From Parapedobacter sp037190485 (lineage in GTDB: Bacteria > Bacteroidota > Bacteroidia > Sphingobacteriales > Sphingobacteriaceae): a DNA stretch of 64,000 bases. The notes beneath the pieces were generated by a model that worked only from the letters and a program-made list of their open reading frames with translations, ran no database searches and was not told where the DNA came from. The stretch lies in the NCBI GenBank assembly GCA_037190485.1, contig JBBCJB010000037.1, positions 62,001 to 126,000 on the forward strand, read 5' to 3'. Of this stretch, positions 35,669 to 45,119 are shown piece by piece. How positions within the stretch are numbered: position 1 is the first letter of the stretch; every line of letters starts with the position of its first letter. Made by a program: the position numbers and the translations under genes.

Positions 35669-38092
35669 ATGTCATCGAACGCGTTTGCAGAAACCTGGTT
35701 CTTCAATAAAGGCTGGCAGCCGCACCGCTTCCAGCGCGACGCGTGGGCGGCCATCGCCAAGGGAAGGTCCGGATTGCTGAACGCACCCACCGGGTACGGC
35801 AAGACCTTCGCCATCTGGTTTGGCGTGCTGCAGCGGTATTACCGGGTCGATAAACGGAAAAAAGGAGTACACTGCCTATGGATCACGCCGCTGCGGGCGC
35901 TTTCGGCAGAGATCCTGTCCGCCACGCGCGCGGTGAGCGAAGACCTCGAACTCGACTACCGCATCGGCCTGCGCACGGGCGACACGGCAGCCGCGGAACG
36001 GCAGCGGCAGAAGACGGCCGCGCCCGAAGCGCTCGTCACCACGCCCGAAAGCGTCCACCTGCTGCTGGCGTCCAAAGGTTATGCCGATTACTTCGCCGGG
36101 CTGGAAGTGGTGGTGATCGACGAGTGGCACGAGCTGATGGGCAGCAAACGGGGCGTGCTCGTGGAGCTGGCGCTGAGCCGGCTGCGCGCGATCTGTCCCG
36201 GTTTGCAGGTGTGGGGCATCTCGGCCACCATCGGCAACCTCGACCAAGCGATGGACATCCTGCTCGGCGAGGGGCACGCCGGCGCCTTGATCAAAGCCAA
36301 CCTGCAGAAAGACATCCACATGGAAACCTTGCTGCCCGACGTGCTGGAGCGCTTCCCATGGGCGGGGCACCTGGGCACCAGCATGATCGGGAAGGTGCTG
36401 CCCATCATCGACGCGCACCGATCCACGCTGTTGTTCACCAATACCCGGTCGCAGGCCGAGATCTGGTACCACCGGCTGCTGGATGCCGAGCCCGCGTTGG
36501 CCGGTGCGTTGGCCATCCACCATGGTTCGCTCAGCGACGAGCTGCGCCTATGGGTGGAAGATGCGCTGCACCGGGGCACGCTGAAAGCCGTGGTGTGCAC
36601 GAGCAGCCTTGATCTGGGCGTGGATTTCCGCCCGGTGGATTGCGTGGTGCAGATCGGTTCGCCCAAAGGCGTGGCCCGTTTCGTGCAGCGTGCAGGCCGG
36701 AGCGGCCATCGGCCGGGCGAGACGAGCAAGATCTATTTCCTGCCCACCCATTCGCTCGAGATCATGGAGGGGGCGGCCATCCGGCATGCCGTTGCGCAGG
36801 GGTTGCTCGAACAGCGCATCCCCTATGTCCGTTCGTTCGACGTGCTGCTGCAATACATGGTCACGCTGGCCGTGTCGGACGGTTTCCGCGCGGATGCACT
36901 GTACGGCGAGATCAAGCGGACGCATTGCTATTCATCCATCAGCCGGGCCGAATTCGACGAATGCCTGCTGCTGGTGACCCAAGGGGGGCGGACGCTGGAC
37001 ACCTACGCCGAATTCCATAAAGTGGTGGTGGAGCAGGGGGTGCACCGCGTGACCAGCCGACGCGTGGCCATGCGCCATCGGCTGAGCATCGGCGCCATCG
37101 TCTCGGACACGATGATGCGCGTGAAGTTCCTGAGCGGCAAGTACCTGGGCACCATCGAGGAGTGGTTCATCTCCCGGCTGCAGCCCGGCGACACGTTCTG
37201 GTTTTCGGGCCGGTTGCTGGAGCTGGTACGCGTCAAGGACATCCAGGCCATCGTGCGCCCGGCTACCGGCAAGAAAGGCACGGTGCCTTCCTGGATGGGC
37301 GGCAGGTTCCCGATTTCCGATAATTTCGGCGCCGCGCTGCGGCACACCTTCACCGAACTGCACCGCAAGGGCCGCCGGTTGCCCGGCGAATTGCGGTTCC
37401 TCGGCCCCCTGTTCGACGAGCAGCGCCGGGTTTCGGCCTTGCCGGGCGAATTCGAGTTGCTGGTGGAATACATCCGCACGCGGCATGGCCATCACCTTTT
37501 CGTGTATCCGTTTGAAGGCAAGCTGGTGCACGAGGGCATGGCCGCCGTGGTGGCCTATCGGCTCAGCAGCATCCGGAAGGCCACCTTCAGCATCGCCAGC
37601 AACGAGTACGGCTTCGAGCTGCTTTGCGACGACGCGATACCGCTCGAGGAGGCGATGCAACTCGGATTGTTCTCGACCGAAAAGCTGTTCGAAGACATCC
37701 GCAATGGCATCAACATCCGCGAGATGGCCCGCCGCAAGTTCCGCGACATCGCGGGCATCGCCGGGCTGGTCTTCCAAGGGTTCCCCGGCAAACCGATGAA
37801 GACCAAGCACCTCCAAGCCAATTCGGGCCTGTTCTTCTCCGTATTCGAGGAATACGATCCCAACAACCTGCTGCTACGGCAGGCGTATGACGAGGTGTAT
37901 GATTTCCAGCTCGAGGCGTCAAGGATGCACGCTGCCTTCGCCCGCATCAATACGCACCGGATCGTGGTGCAGCAACCCGAAAGGCTCACGCCCTTCGCGT
38001 TCCCGGTCTTCGCCGAGTCGTTCCGCGAGCGGTACAGCAACGAGGACTGGCAATCCCGCTTGGAAAAACTTCGGTCGCAATTGGAGGCGTGA
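35669..38092 (+). CDS. Ligase-associated DNA damage response DEXH-box helicase (Lhr-like)
   Basis: The 807-residue protein is a superfamily 2 helicase. Walker A is APTGYGKTFAI (about 38-48), motif II is DEWHE (about 150), motif III is SATIG and motif VI is QRAGRSGHRPGE. The C-terminal half resembles the Lhr winged-helix and Lhr-C regions (LSGKYLGTIEEWFISRLQPG, FWFSGRLLEL). The start MSSNAFAETWFFNKGWQPHR follows an internal promoter box. The alternative TTG nine bases earlier lies inside the box and was rejected. It should remodel DNA for the nucleases and ligase of the same cluster. Confidence 0.94.
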   Translation: MSSNAFAETWFFNKGWQPHRFQRDAWAAIAKGRSGLLNAPTGYGKTFAIWFGVLQRYYRVDKRKKGVHCLWITPLRALSAEILSATRAVSEDLELDYRIGLRTGDTAAAERQRQKTAAPEALVTTPESVHLLLASKGYADYFAGLEVVVIDEWHELMGSKRGVLVELALSRLRAICPGLQVWGISATIGNLDQAMDILLGEGHAGALIKANLQKDIHMETLLPDVLERFPWAGHLGTSMIGKVLPIIDAHRSTLLFTNTRSQAEIWYHRLLDAEPALAGALAIHHGSLSDELRLWVEDALHRGTLKAVVCTSSLDLGVDFRPVDCVVQIGSPKGVARFVQRAGRSGHRPGETSKIYFLPTHSLEIMEGAAIRHAVAQGLLEQRIPYVRSFDVLLQYMVTLAVSDGFRADALYGEIKRTHCYSSISRAEFDECLLLVTQGGRTLDTYAEFHKVVVEQGVHRVTSRRVAMRHRLSIGAIVSDTMMRVKFLSGKYLGTIEEWFISRLQPGDTFWFSGRLLELVRVKDIQAIVRPATGKKGTVPSWMGGRFPISDNFGAALRHTFTELHRKGRRLPGELRFLGPLFDEQRRVSALPGEFELLVEYIRTRHGHHLFVYPFEGKLVHEGMAAVVAYRLSSIRKATFSIASNEYGFELLCDDAIPLEEAMQLGLFSTEKLFEDIRNGINIREMARRKFRDIAGIAGLVFQGFPGKPMKTKHLQANSGLFFSVFEEYDPNNLLLRQAYDEVYDFQLEASRMHAAFARINTHRIVVQQPERLTPFAFPVFAESFRERYSNEDWQSRLEKLRSQLEA

Positions 38093-38097
38093 ACGGG

Positions 38098-38748
38098 ATG
38101 GCGAAAACGATACGGTTGCTGGATACGACATTGGTGTTGTTGCCCGAAAAGGCGCTGCTGCTGCCCGAATACGCCACGCTCGTGGTGGCCGACTGGCACC
38201 TGGGCAAGGCTTCCCATTTCCGGAAGGCGGGCATCTTCATGCCGTTGCCAGCCGCAGCCGCCGATGCCGATCGGCTGCAAGCGCTGTTGGCCACTTACCG
38301 CATCGAGACGCTGGTGCTGTTGGGCGATCTTTTCCACAGCGACCTCAACAGCGAGTGGCTGGCCTTCGAGCGGTTCCGTACCGCGAACCGGTCGGTCCGT
38401 TTCGTGCTGACCCGTGGCAACCACGACATCCTTCCCGATCGGCTTTTCCGGCAGGCGGGCGTGGAGGTCATGCCCGCCTACACGCTGGGTGCGCGCATCC
38501 GGTGCACCCATGCGCCGGAGCCACCGCCGGACGAGACCGTGCTCAACGTGGCCGGGCACATCCATCCCGGTTGCGTCATCCCGGCCCGTGGCCGGCAGGC
38601 GTACCGGTTGCCCTGCTTCTATCACCATCGGCAGACCCTGTTGTTGCCAGCCTTCGGCAAACTCACCGGAATGCACATCATGAAGCCGGTACGTGGCGCC
38701 TCCATCTATCCGGTAGCGGGAAATGGCGTGCTGGAACTGCCTTGCTGA
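38098..38748 (+). CDS. pdeM: Ligase-associated DNA damage response endonuclease PdeM (metallophosphoesterase)
   Basis: The protein has 216 residues and the calcineurin-like motifs in order: VVADWHLGKASHF (about 34), LLGDLFHSDL, TRGNHDI and AGHIHPG. It would hydrolyse DNA phosphodiesters as the fourth member of the repair cluster. The ATG at 38098 has a GGAGG ten bases upstream. A GTG at 38089 that overlaps the helicase stop is a less likely alternative. The 3' end overlaps the convergent AraC-family gene by 43 bases. Confidence 0.92.
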   Translation: MAKTIRLLDTTLVLLPEKALLLPEYATLVVADWHLGKASHFRKAGIFMPLPAAAADADRLQALLATYRIETLVLLGDLFHSDLNSEWLAFERFRTANRSVRFVLTRGNHDILPDRLFRQAGVEVMPAYTLGARIRCTHAPEPPPDETVLNVAGHIHPGCVIPARGRQAYRLPCFYHHRQTLLLPAFGKLTGMHIMKPVRGASIYPVAGNGVLELPC

Positions 38749-39599
38749 CGGGTCATGCTGCGCCGGTAGTTGATGGGGGTCGTGCTGAACAGCTCCCGGA
38801 ATTGCTTGTTGAAGTTTGATATGCTTTCGTAACCGCATTGGTAGCTGATCTGGCGGATGCCCAGGTCGCTTTCCTGCATGAGCTTGCACGCGTGGCCGAG
38901 ACGGATTTCCTTCAGGAAATCGAAATAGGTCTTGCCCGTGCTCTTCCTGAAGAAACGGCAGAACGCCGTTTTGCTCATGTGGGCCAACGCAGCGACGGTC
39001 TCCAGGTCGGCCGGCTTGTCGAAATTCTCCAGTGTATAATCGAACACCTTGTTGATCCGCTCCGATTGGGTGCCCATGAACGCGCTGGTGAAGCCCAGGC
39101 TCGACACTTGCTCGAGGTTTTCGGATTTGGCCAACAGGTTCAACAAGCCCAGCAGGTGGATGACACGGTCGAAATCGGTGGTCTCGAAGATCTGCATGAT
39201 CTTCCAGACCGCCTGTTGCTCCACGTTGGAAGAGAATTTGAGCCCCAATTCCGAAAGCTCGAGCAACCGCTTGATGTGGCGGCCTTCGGGGATGTCGAAA
39301 AAACCGCTGCCAAGGAAATCGGCCGAGAAATGGATCACGTACGCCTTGGCGTTCGGATTCTTGTTCCCGAGATCCTCTTTCCAGCAATGCGGCAGGTTCG
39401 GCCCGACGAGCACCAACTCCGTCTCGTTGAACTTCTGGATGCTATCGCCCATGAACCGCGTACCGACACTCCCGGTGATGAGGATCAGCTCGTATTCCGG
39501 GTGGTGGTGCCAAGCGGTGTCGAACTCGGGCGGGCATTCCAGCACGGTCGAAAAGGAAAACAATTGCGAGTACGTGATTTTTCGATATACCGGTAACAT
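38706..39599 (-). CDS. AraC-family transcriptional regulator with cupin sensor domain
   Basis: The 297-residue protein has an N-terminal cupin-like domain (about 1-110) with HHHPEYELILITG (about 31-43) and the conserved PHCW segment. The C-terminal 100 residues form an AraC helix-turn-helix pair: TVAALAHMSKTAFCRFFRK and the recognition part RQISYQCGYESISNFNKQFR. It is divergent from the SusC gene, and so is likely to control the PUL by binding a sugar or sugar acid in the cupin domain. Three spaced GCTAAT sites in the divergent region are candidate operators. Its 3' end overlaps pdeM. Confidence 0.93.
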   Translation of the reverse strand: MLPVYRKITYSQLFSFSTVLECPPEFDTAWHHHPEYELILITGSVGTRFMGDSIQKFNETELVLVGPNLPHCWKEDLGNKNPNAKAYVIHFSADFLGSGFFDIPEGRHIKRLLELSELGLKFSSNVEQQAVWKIMQIFETTDFDRVIHLLGLLNLLAKSENLEQVSSLGFTSAFMGTQSERINKVFDYTLENFDKPADLETVAALAHMSKTAFCRFFRKSTGKTYFDFLKEIRLGHACKLMQESDLGIRQISYQCGYESISNFNKQFRELFSTTPINYRRSMTRQQGSSSTPFPATG

Positions 39600-39897
39600 A
39601 GCTGGACTGTGTTGTCGTGAAGCTCGAATATCGCTAATTTAATCCGAAATTGCCAAATCGCACGCCCATATCGGCTAATATAGCGGCAAACCAAGCTAAT
39701 TTAATCGAAAACAAACCTTCGAATCCCTGTTAAACCATTTATTGATAACCACTTATTCATAAGGCGAGCACCTATCGGCCGAACCTACACTCAGCAATAT
39801 AGTGGTACTATCGGCAAACTTCGAGGCGCTTTAAGCATATTTTACGCCCTAATATTGCAGTGTCAAAATAAGCGACCAATTACTAAGTGCAAGGATT
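39600..39897. promoter_or_regulatory. Divergent control region between the AraC regulator and susC
   Basis: This AT-rich region contains three same-direction GCTAAT sites at 39633, 39674 and 39695. The spacings of 41 and 21 bases keep them on one face of the helix. The outer two extend to GCTAATTTAATC. Also visible are two TATCGGC motifs (near 39669 and 39810) and a susC -7-like box at 39850-39857. No ORF or RNA gene is evident. Confidence 0.5.
39850..39857 (+). promoter_or_regulatory. Candidate -7 box of the PUL (susC)
   Basis: TAATATTG differs from TAnnTTTG at one base. It is 40 nucleotides before the susC ATG at 39898. Confidence 0.4.
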
Positions 39898-42800
39898 ATG
39901 AATCAATTGAATCAAGAAAAAACAACGAAAACCCCGATGGGGTCAACGCTGGGACGATGGCTGGGAGCATTGGCCTGGTGTTTTCTGGTCATGACCGGGC
40001 AGCCGGCTCGGGCATGGCAAGACCGCGTCGTCTCAGGAAGGGTCTCTAACCATGACCAGACGCCCTTGGAAGGCGTCAACGTACGTGTCAAAGGCAGTAC
40101 GGTCGGGACGACCACCAACCATAGCGGCGAATTCAGCTTGGCACTGCCCGCCGGCGCAGACGAGCTGGTGTTTTCCTATATCGGATACGTCACGCAGGAC
40201 ATCGCCCTGAATGGCCGGACGGTACTGAACATCAGTTTGGCCGAAGGCGCCGCCCTTGACGAGGTGGTGGTCGTGGGTTTTGCCCAACAGAAGAAATCCA
40301 ATGTGACCGGATCGGTTTCGGTCATCAACAGCCGCGAATTGGAATCGCGGCCCGTGACCAACGTAGCGCAGGCGCTGCAAGGCCTGGCCACGGGCCTGGA
40401 AATCGGCCACAGCAGCTACGGTGGGAGCCTGGAAAGCGCGCCTTCGTTCAACATCCGCGGGCAGAACACGATCGGGCAGGGATCGACGGGTGGCCCCTTG
40501 ATCTTGATCGATGGGGCCGAGGGCAACCTGAACCACCTGAGCCCGAACGACATCGAGAGCATATCCATATTGAAGGATGCTGCAGCCTCATCCATATACG
40601 GCTCGCGCGCACCTTTCGGCGTCATCCTGGTCACCACCAAGCGAGGGGCGAAGGGCAAGCCTGTCATCGCCTATAACAACAGTTTCCGTAATTCAAGCCC
40701 CATCAATTTCCCGGAAACGGCCGATTCGTACCGCTGGGCGATTTTCATCAATGATGCATCGCGCAACAGCGGTGCACCGGACTTCGTGGGCCCGGAACGG
40801 ATGCAGCGTATCCTTGATTACATGGAGGGCAAGCCCGGGGCGACGAACATCATCGTCGATCCGGGCAATCCAACCCGTTGGGCCGGCGGATCGGTGGAGG
40901 GCAGCGACAACCACGATTGGTGGACATCCGTATTCAACAAACGTACGCCGGCGAGCGAACATTCGCTGAGCATGCGCGGCGGCAACGAGCTCATGAACTA
41001 CTACCTATCCGGGAATGTCTTGAACCAAGGCGGTACCTTGCGTTTGGGAGGGGATGACTTGGTACGCTACAATGCGACCGTCAACCTCGAGTCCAAGGTG
41101 TCGGAATGGCTCTCATTGGGCTATAATGGACGGTATTCGCGCGAAGACTACGACCGGCCATCGCATTTCGAAGACCGCTACATGCAATACATGAGCCGCA
41201 CGCAACCGACCAACCCATTGTACGACCCGAACGGACACCTGTTTGACGTGACCACGGATCGCCTTTCCATCATCGCCAGCGGCGGGCGTTACAACCGGAT
41301 CATCGACAACAACAGCCACCAGTTCCGACTGGTCGCTGAACCGCTTCCTGGCCTGTCGCTACAGGGACGGTATTACTACAACTTAGGCGACCGCTTTGCG
41401 CGTACCGTAAAACTCACCACGTTCGGGCACGACGTGGAGGGCAACCCCTACGTGGCCGAACCGGAAAACTACGTCAGCGAGTACATCGAGCGTTACGACT
41501 ACGTTTCACAGGACTACACGGCGCGCTACGGCCGCAACTTGGGCGATCACTCCCTGGAGCTGCTGGCAGGTTTCCAAGCCGAATACAACAAATACCGGAA
41601 TGCCTCCGCGACGCGGAATGGCCTGATTGTTACCCAGAACCCGACAATCAATATCACCACTGGGCAGGCACTTGATGGCACAGTTATCCCGCCATCGGTA
41701 TCGGGCGGCGAAAACGAATGGGCAACGATGGGGTATTTCGGCCGGTTCAATTACAACTACGACGAACGGTATTTCGTCGAACTGAATTACCGCTACGATG
41801 GCTCCTCGCGCTTCCGGTCCGATCGGCGCTGGGGAAGCTTCCCCTCTATGTCCGTGGGCTGGAACGTGGCGGGCGAACGCTTCTGGCAGGAACATGTGCG
41901 GGGGGTAGACCAGTTCAAGTTCCGCGCATCGTACGGTGTGCTCGGTAACCAGAACACCAGCTCGCTTTATCCCACCTACGTGACCATGCCGGTCAGTACC
42001 GCAAGTGGTGGATGGATCGTGAACAATGCTAGGCCCAACACGGCATCGGCACCCGGATTGGTGAGCGCGGCGCTGTCTTGGGAGAATATCCGGGCCTGGA
42101 ACGTCGGGGCCGACATCTACGCACTGAACAACCGGTTGGGATTTTCGGCTGAATACTTCATCCGGTACACGAATGACATGGTCGGTCCGGCGCCCCAATT
42201 GCCAAAGGTGTTGGGCGCCTCGGTACCGACGACGAACAATACCGACCTGAAGAGCTATGGGTTCGAAGCGGAAGTGAGCTGGACCGACCGGCTAGCCAAT
42301 GGATTGGGCTATCGGGCCAAATTCCTGCTGTCGGATGCACAGAGCGAAGTGCTCCGGTACCCGAACCCGACCAATAACTTCTGGACGTACCTGGCCGGGC
42401 AGAAGCTGAACAACATCTGGGGTTTCACCACGCTGGGCATCGCCAAGACACAGGCGGAAATGGACGCGCACCTGGCGACCCTGCCAAACGGGGGCCAGCA
42501 ATACCTGGGAAGCAACTGGGCCGCAGGCGACATCATGTTCAAGGACATCGACGGCGACGGTCGGATAGACGGCGGGACGGGCACCATGGACAATCCTGGG
42601 GATTACACCGTCATCGGCAATTCGACGCCACGATTCCGTTTCGGTTTGGATTTGGGTGCCGATTGGAAGGGGTTTGATTTCCGGGCATTTTTCCAGGGGG
42701 TGATGAAGCGCGATTTCTTCAATGGCGGTTATAACTTCTGGGGCTCCGGACCGAACGTGTGGTGGTCCACGGCCTATATCCCGCATCTGGATTATTTCCG

Positions 42801-43149
42801 CGACGACCCGAACCACCCGCTGGGCCTGAATCTGGATTCCTACTATCCTAGACCCTTTTTCAACGGTGACTATTGGAGCAGCGGCCGCAACAAGGCCGCC
42901 CAGACGCGGTACCTTCAAAACGCCGCCTACATCCGGCTCAAGAACGTGACGGCCGGGTATACGTTGCCGCGGGCATGGTCGGAGCGCGTGCGTATCGACC
43001 GCTTCCGGTTGTTCGTGTCGGGCGAGAACCTGTGGACGTTCACGAAAGTCTCCCCCTTGTTCGATCCCGAATTGCTTGACCAAGGTTTCACCGGCGCGGT
43101 CTATCCCATGAACAGGGTGGTGAGTTTTGGACTGAACGTAACATTTTAA
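39898..43149 (+). CDS. SusC/RagA-family TonB-linked outer membrane transporter
   Basis: This 1083-residue protein has a signal peptide with a hydrophobic core at about 20-36, cleaved near GQPARA. A carboxypeptidase-regulatory-like domain follows (about 44-130, VVSGRVSNHDQTPLEGVNV). The TonB contact region is LDEVVVVGFAQQKK, followed by a plug domain (about 140-260, with SILKDAAASSIYGSRAPFG) and a long 22-strand-type beta-barrel ending VVSFGLNVTF. It imports glycan fragments across the outer membrane with the SusD protein encoded next. No extra N-terminal secretin or sigma-regulator domain is present, so regulation probably goes through the AraC protein. Confidence 0.96.
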   Translation: MNQLNQEKTTKTPMGSTLGRWLGALAWCFLVMTGQPARAWQDRVVSGRVSNHDQTPLEGVNVRVKGSTVGTTTNHSGEFSLALPAGADELVFSYIGYVTQDIALNGRTVLNISLAEGAALDEVVVVGFAQQKKSNVTGSVSVINSRELESRPVTNVAQALQGLATGLEIGHSSYGGSLESAPSFNIRGQNTIGQGSTGGPLILIDGAEGNLNHLSPNDIESISILKDAAASSIYGSRAPFGVILVTTKRGAKGKPVIAYNNSFRNSSPINFPETADSYRWAIFINDASRNSGAPDFVGPERMQRILDYMEGKPGATNIIVDPGNPTRWAGGSVEGSDNHDWWTSVFNKRTPASEHSLSMRGGNELMNYYLSGNVLNQGGTLRLGGDDLVRYNATVNLESKVSEWLSLGYNGRYSREDYDRPSHFEDRYMQYMSRTQPTNPLYDPNGHLFDVTTDRLSIIASGGRYNRIIDNNSHQFRLVAEPLPGLSLQGRYYYNLGDRFARTVKLTTFGHDVEGNPYVAEPENYVSEYIERYDYVSQDYTARYGRNLGDHSLELLAGFQAEYNKYRNASATRNGLIVTQNPTINITTGQALDGTVIPPSVSGGENEWATMGYFGRFNYNYDERYFVELNYRYDGSSRFRSDRRWGSFPSMSVGWNVAGERFWQEHVRGVDQFKFRASYGVLGNQNTSSLYPTYVTMPVSTASGGWIVNNARPNTASAPGLVSAALSWENIRAWNVGADIYALNNRLGFSAEYFIRYTNDMVGPAPQLPKVLGASVPTTNNTDLKSYGFEAEVSWTDRLANGLGYRAKFLLSDAQSEVLRYPNPTNNFWTYLAGQKLNNIWGFTTLGIAKTQAEMDAHLATLPNGGQQYLGSNWAAGDIMFKDIDGDGRIDGGTGTMDNPGDYTVIGNSTPRFRFGLDLGADWKGFDFRAFFQGVMKRDFFNGGYNFWGSGPNVWWSTAYIPHLDYFRDDPNHPLGLNLDSYYPRPFFNGDYWSSGRNKAAQTRYLQNAAYIRLKNVTAGYTLPRAWSERVRIDRFRLFVSGENLWTFTKVSPLFDPELLDQGFTGAVYPMNRVVSFGLNVTF

Positions 43150-43160
43150 CAAAGACAGGC

Positions 43161-45113
43161 ATGAAAGCTTTTATCAATAGCAAGTTAGTGGCCCTATTCG
43201 CGCTATGCGCGTTTGGCGCCTGCAAGGAAGCGTTCCTGGACCGGGAACCGATATCCGAGATCACTCCGGCGAATTACCTCACCGATGAATCCCACCTCGC
43301 GGCCTATTCCATCGCCCGGTACGGCCCGACCAACGGCTGGAACATCGGCGACCCGCATACGGACAACCAAGCGGCGATCGGTTTCAGCAACCAATTCGCG
43401 GCTGGCGAATGGCGCGTGCAGGCTTCGGGTGGATGGGATTTCGGCACGCTTTACCAATGCAATTATTTCTTCAAGACGGTGTTACCGCGATATGAGGCCG
43501 GCACCATTTCGGGCAATGCAACGAACATCCGCCATCACATCGGTGAAATGTATTTCTTCCGGGCGCAATTCTACTTCGAAAACCTGAAAACGTTCGGCGA
43601 TTTCCCCATCATCCGGGAGGTGCTGCCAGACAACCATGAAGTGCTGAACGCGGCCAGCAAGCGGGCTCCGCGAAGCGAGGTGGCACGCTTCATCCTTTCA
43701 GACCTGGACTCGGCCGCGCTATTGATGGCCGACCGATCGCCCGATGGCGCGAAGAATCGCCTGTCCAGGCTGGTTGCCTTGCAATACAAATCGCGTGTGG
43801 CCCTGTACGAGGCGACATTCCTGAACTATTTCAAGGGCACGGCATTCGTGCCCAACGGGCCTGATTGGCCCGGGAAACGGATGGATTACAATGCCCAATT
43901 CGCATACGCCGCGGGCAGCATCGATGGCGAGATCGATTTCTTCCTCACCGAAGCCATGGCCGCGGCCAAACAGGTAGCCGACAACGTACCGCTGGTCAAC
44001 AATACATTCGAGTTCCCACAGGCCGTGGGCGACCCGCTGAACCCGTATTGCGAGATGTTCAGCAGCGTCGACATGTCGGGTTTTTCGGAAGTGTTGATGT
44101 GGCGGAGATTCGACCGTAACCTGAATGTCACTTCCTATGCCGGCAAAAGCTACCAAGGCGGGAACATGGGGGTGGGACTCACCCGGGGAATGGTCGAATC
44201 GTTCGTGATGGCCAATGGCCTGCCGATCTATGCGGCCAACTCCGGCTATCAAGGCGATGACCTCCTGACCGATATCGTGAAGGATCGCGACAACCGACTG
44301 CAACTGTTCCTGAAAGTACCGGGACAGGTCAAGGTACTGCACAATACCACCGTGATCGTCGAAGAGGGCTATCCGGATATCCTCGCTTCGCACGAACACC
44401 AGAAATACACGACGGGCTATGCCCACCGCAAAGGGCAGAACCTTGACAACCGCCAAAACGACGACAGCTACAGCACGCAGGGCGAGATCTCATTCCGAGC
44501 CGTGGAGGCCTACCTGAATTACATCGAAGCCTGCTACGAAAAGACGGGGGCATTGGACGCTACGGCCATGGCGTACTGGCGGGCAATCAGGCGCCGGGCT
44601 GGCGTGGACGAGGATTTCCAGAAAACGATCGATGCCACGGATATGGCCAAGGAGGCGGCTGGAGACTGGGCCACCCATTCGGCCGGCACGTCGGTGGACA
44701 AGACCTTGTTCAACATCCGGCGCGAACGGCGCGTGGAGCTGATGGGCGAGGGGCTGCGCGGCATGGACTTACGTCGCTGGCGCGCGATGGACCAGTTGAT
44801 CGGCACCCCTTATCACATCGAAGGGTTCAAGCTCTGGGGTCCGATGCAACATTGGTACGCCCCGGCCCAGCTTACCTACAACCAAGGGTCTGCCAGCACG
44901 GTATCAGACCCGGCACGCAGCGCTTACCTGCGGCCGTACGAGCGAACGGATGTTTCATTGGTATATAATGGTTATATTTGGAACATGGCGCATTACCTCT
45001 CGCCAATCGCGATTGAACATTTTTTGATTACGTCAAGAAATAACGACTTGAGCACCTCGACGCTTTATCAGAATCCCGGTTGGCCGATGGAGGCAGGTGT
45101 TCCAGCCAATTAA
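43161..45113 (+). CDS. SusD/RagB-family outer membrane lipoprotein
   Basis: The protein has 650 residues. The N-terminus MKAFINSKLVALFALCAFG is followed by a lipobox with Cys at residue 21 (FGAC), then the SusD start LDREPISEITPANYLTDESH. Helical TPR-like elements typical of SusD surround the binding site. The C-terminal region FNIRRERRVELMGEGLRGMD and LRRW are family signatures. It caps the SusC barrel and captures glycan on the cell surface. It is somewhat longer than the usual SusD length. The gene follows susC by 11 bases and precedes the GH2 gene. Confidence 0.95.
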   Translation: MKAFINSKLVALFALCAFGACKEAFLDREPISEITPANYLTDESHLAAYSIARYGPTNGWNIGDPHTDNQAAIGFSNQFAAGEWRVQASGGWDFGTLYQCNYFFKTVLPRYEAGTISGNATNIRHHIGEMYFFRAQFYFENLKTFGDFPIIREVLPDNHEVLNAASKRAPRSEVARFILSDLDSAALLMADRSPDGAKNRLSRLVALQYKSRVALYEATFLNYFKGTAFVPNGPDWPGKRMDYNAQFAYAAGSIDGEIDFFLTEAMAAAKQVADNVPLVNNTFEFPQAVGDPLNPYCEMFSSVDMSGFSEVLMWRRFDRNLNVTSYAGKSYQGGNMGVGLTRGMVESFVMANGLPIYAANSGYQGDDLLTDIVKDRDNRLQLFLKVPGQVKVLHNTTVIVEEGYPDILASHEHQKYTTGYAHRKGQNLDNRQNDDSYSTQGEISFRAVEAYLNYIEACYEKTGALDATAMAYWRAIRRRAGVDEDFQKTIDATDMAKEAAGDWATHSAGTSVDKTLFNIRRERRVELMGEGLRGMDLRRWRAMDQLIGTPYHIEGFKLWGPMQHWYAPAQLTYNQGSASTVSDPARSAYLRPYERTDVSLVYNGYIWNMAHYLSPIAIEHFLITSRNNDLSTSTLYQNPGWPMEAGVPAN

Positions 45114-45119
45114 TGCCAA

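Noticed and set aside
37555..39387. 610-codon ORF on the minus strand
   Set aside because: It lies antisense to the helicase and pdeM and overlaps the AraC gene in another frame. Its composition is biased and it has no domain.
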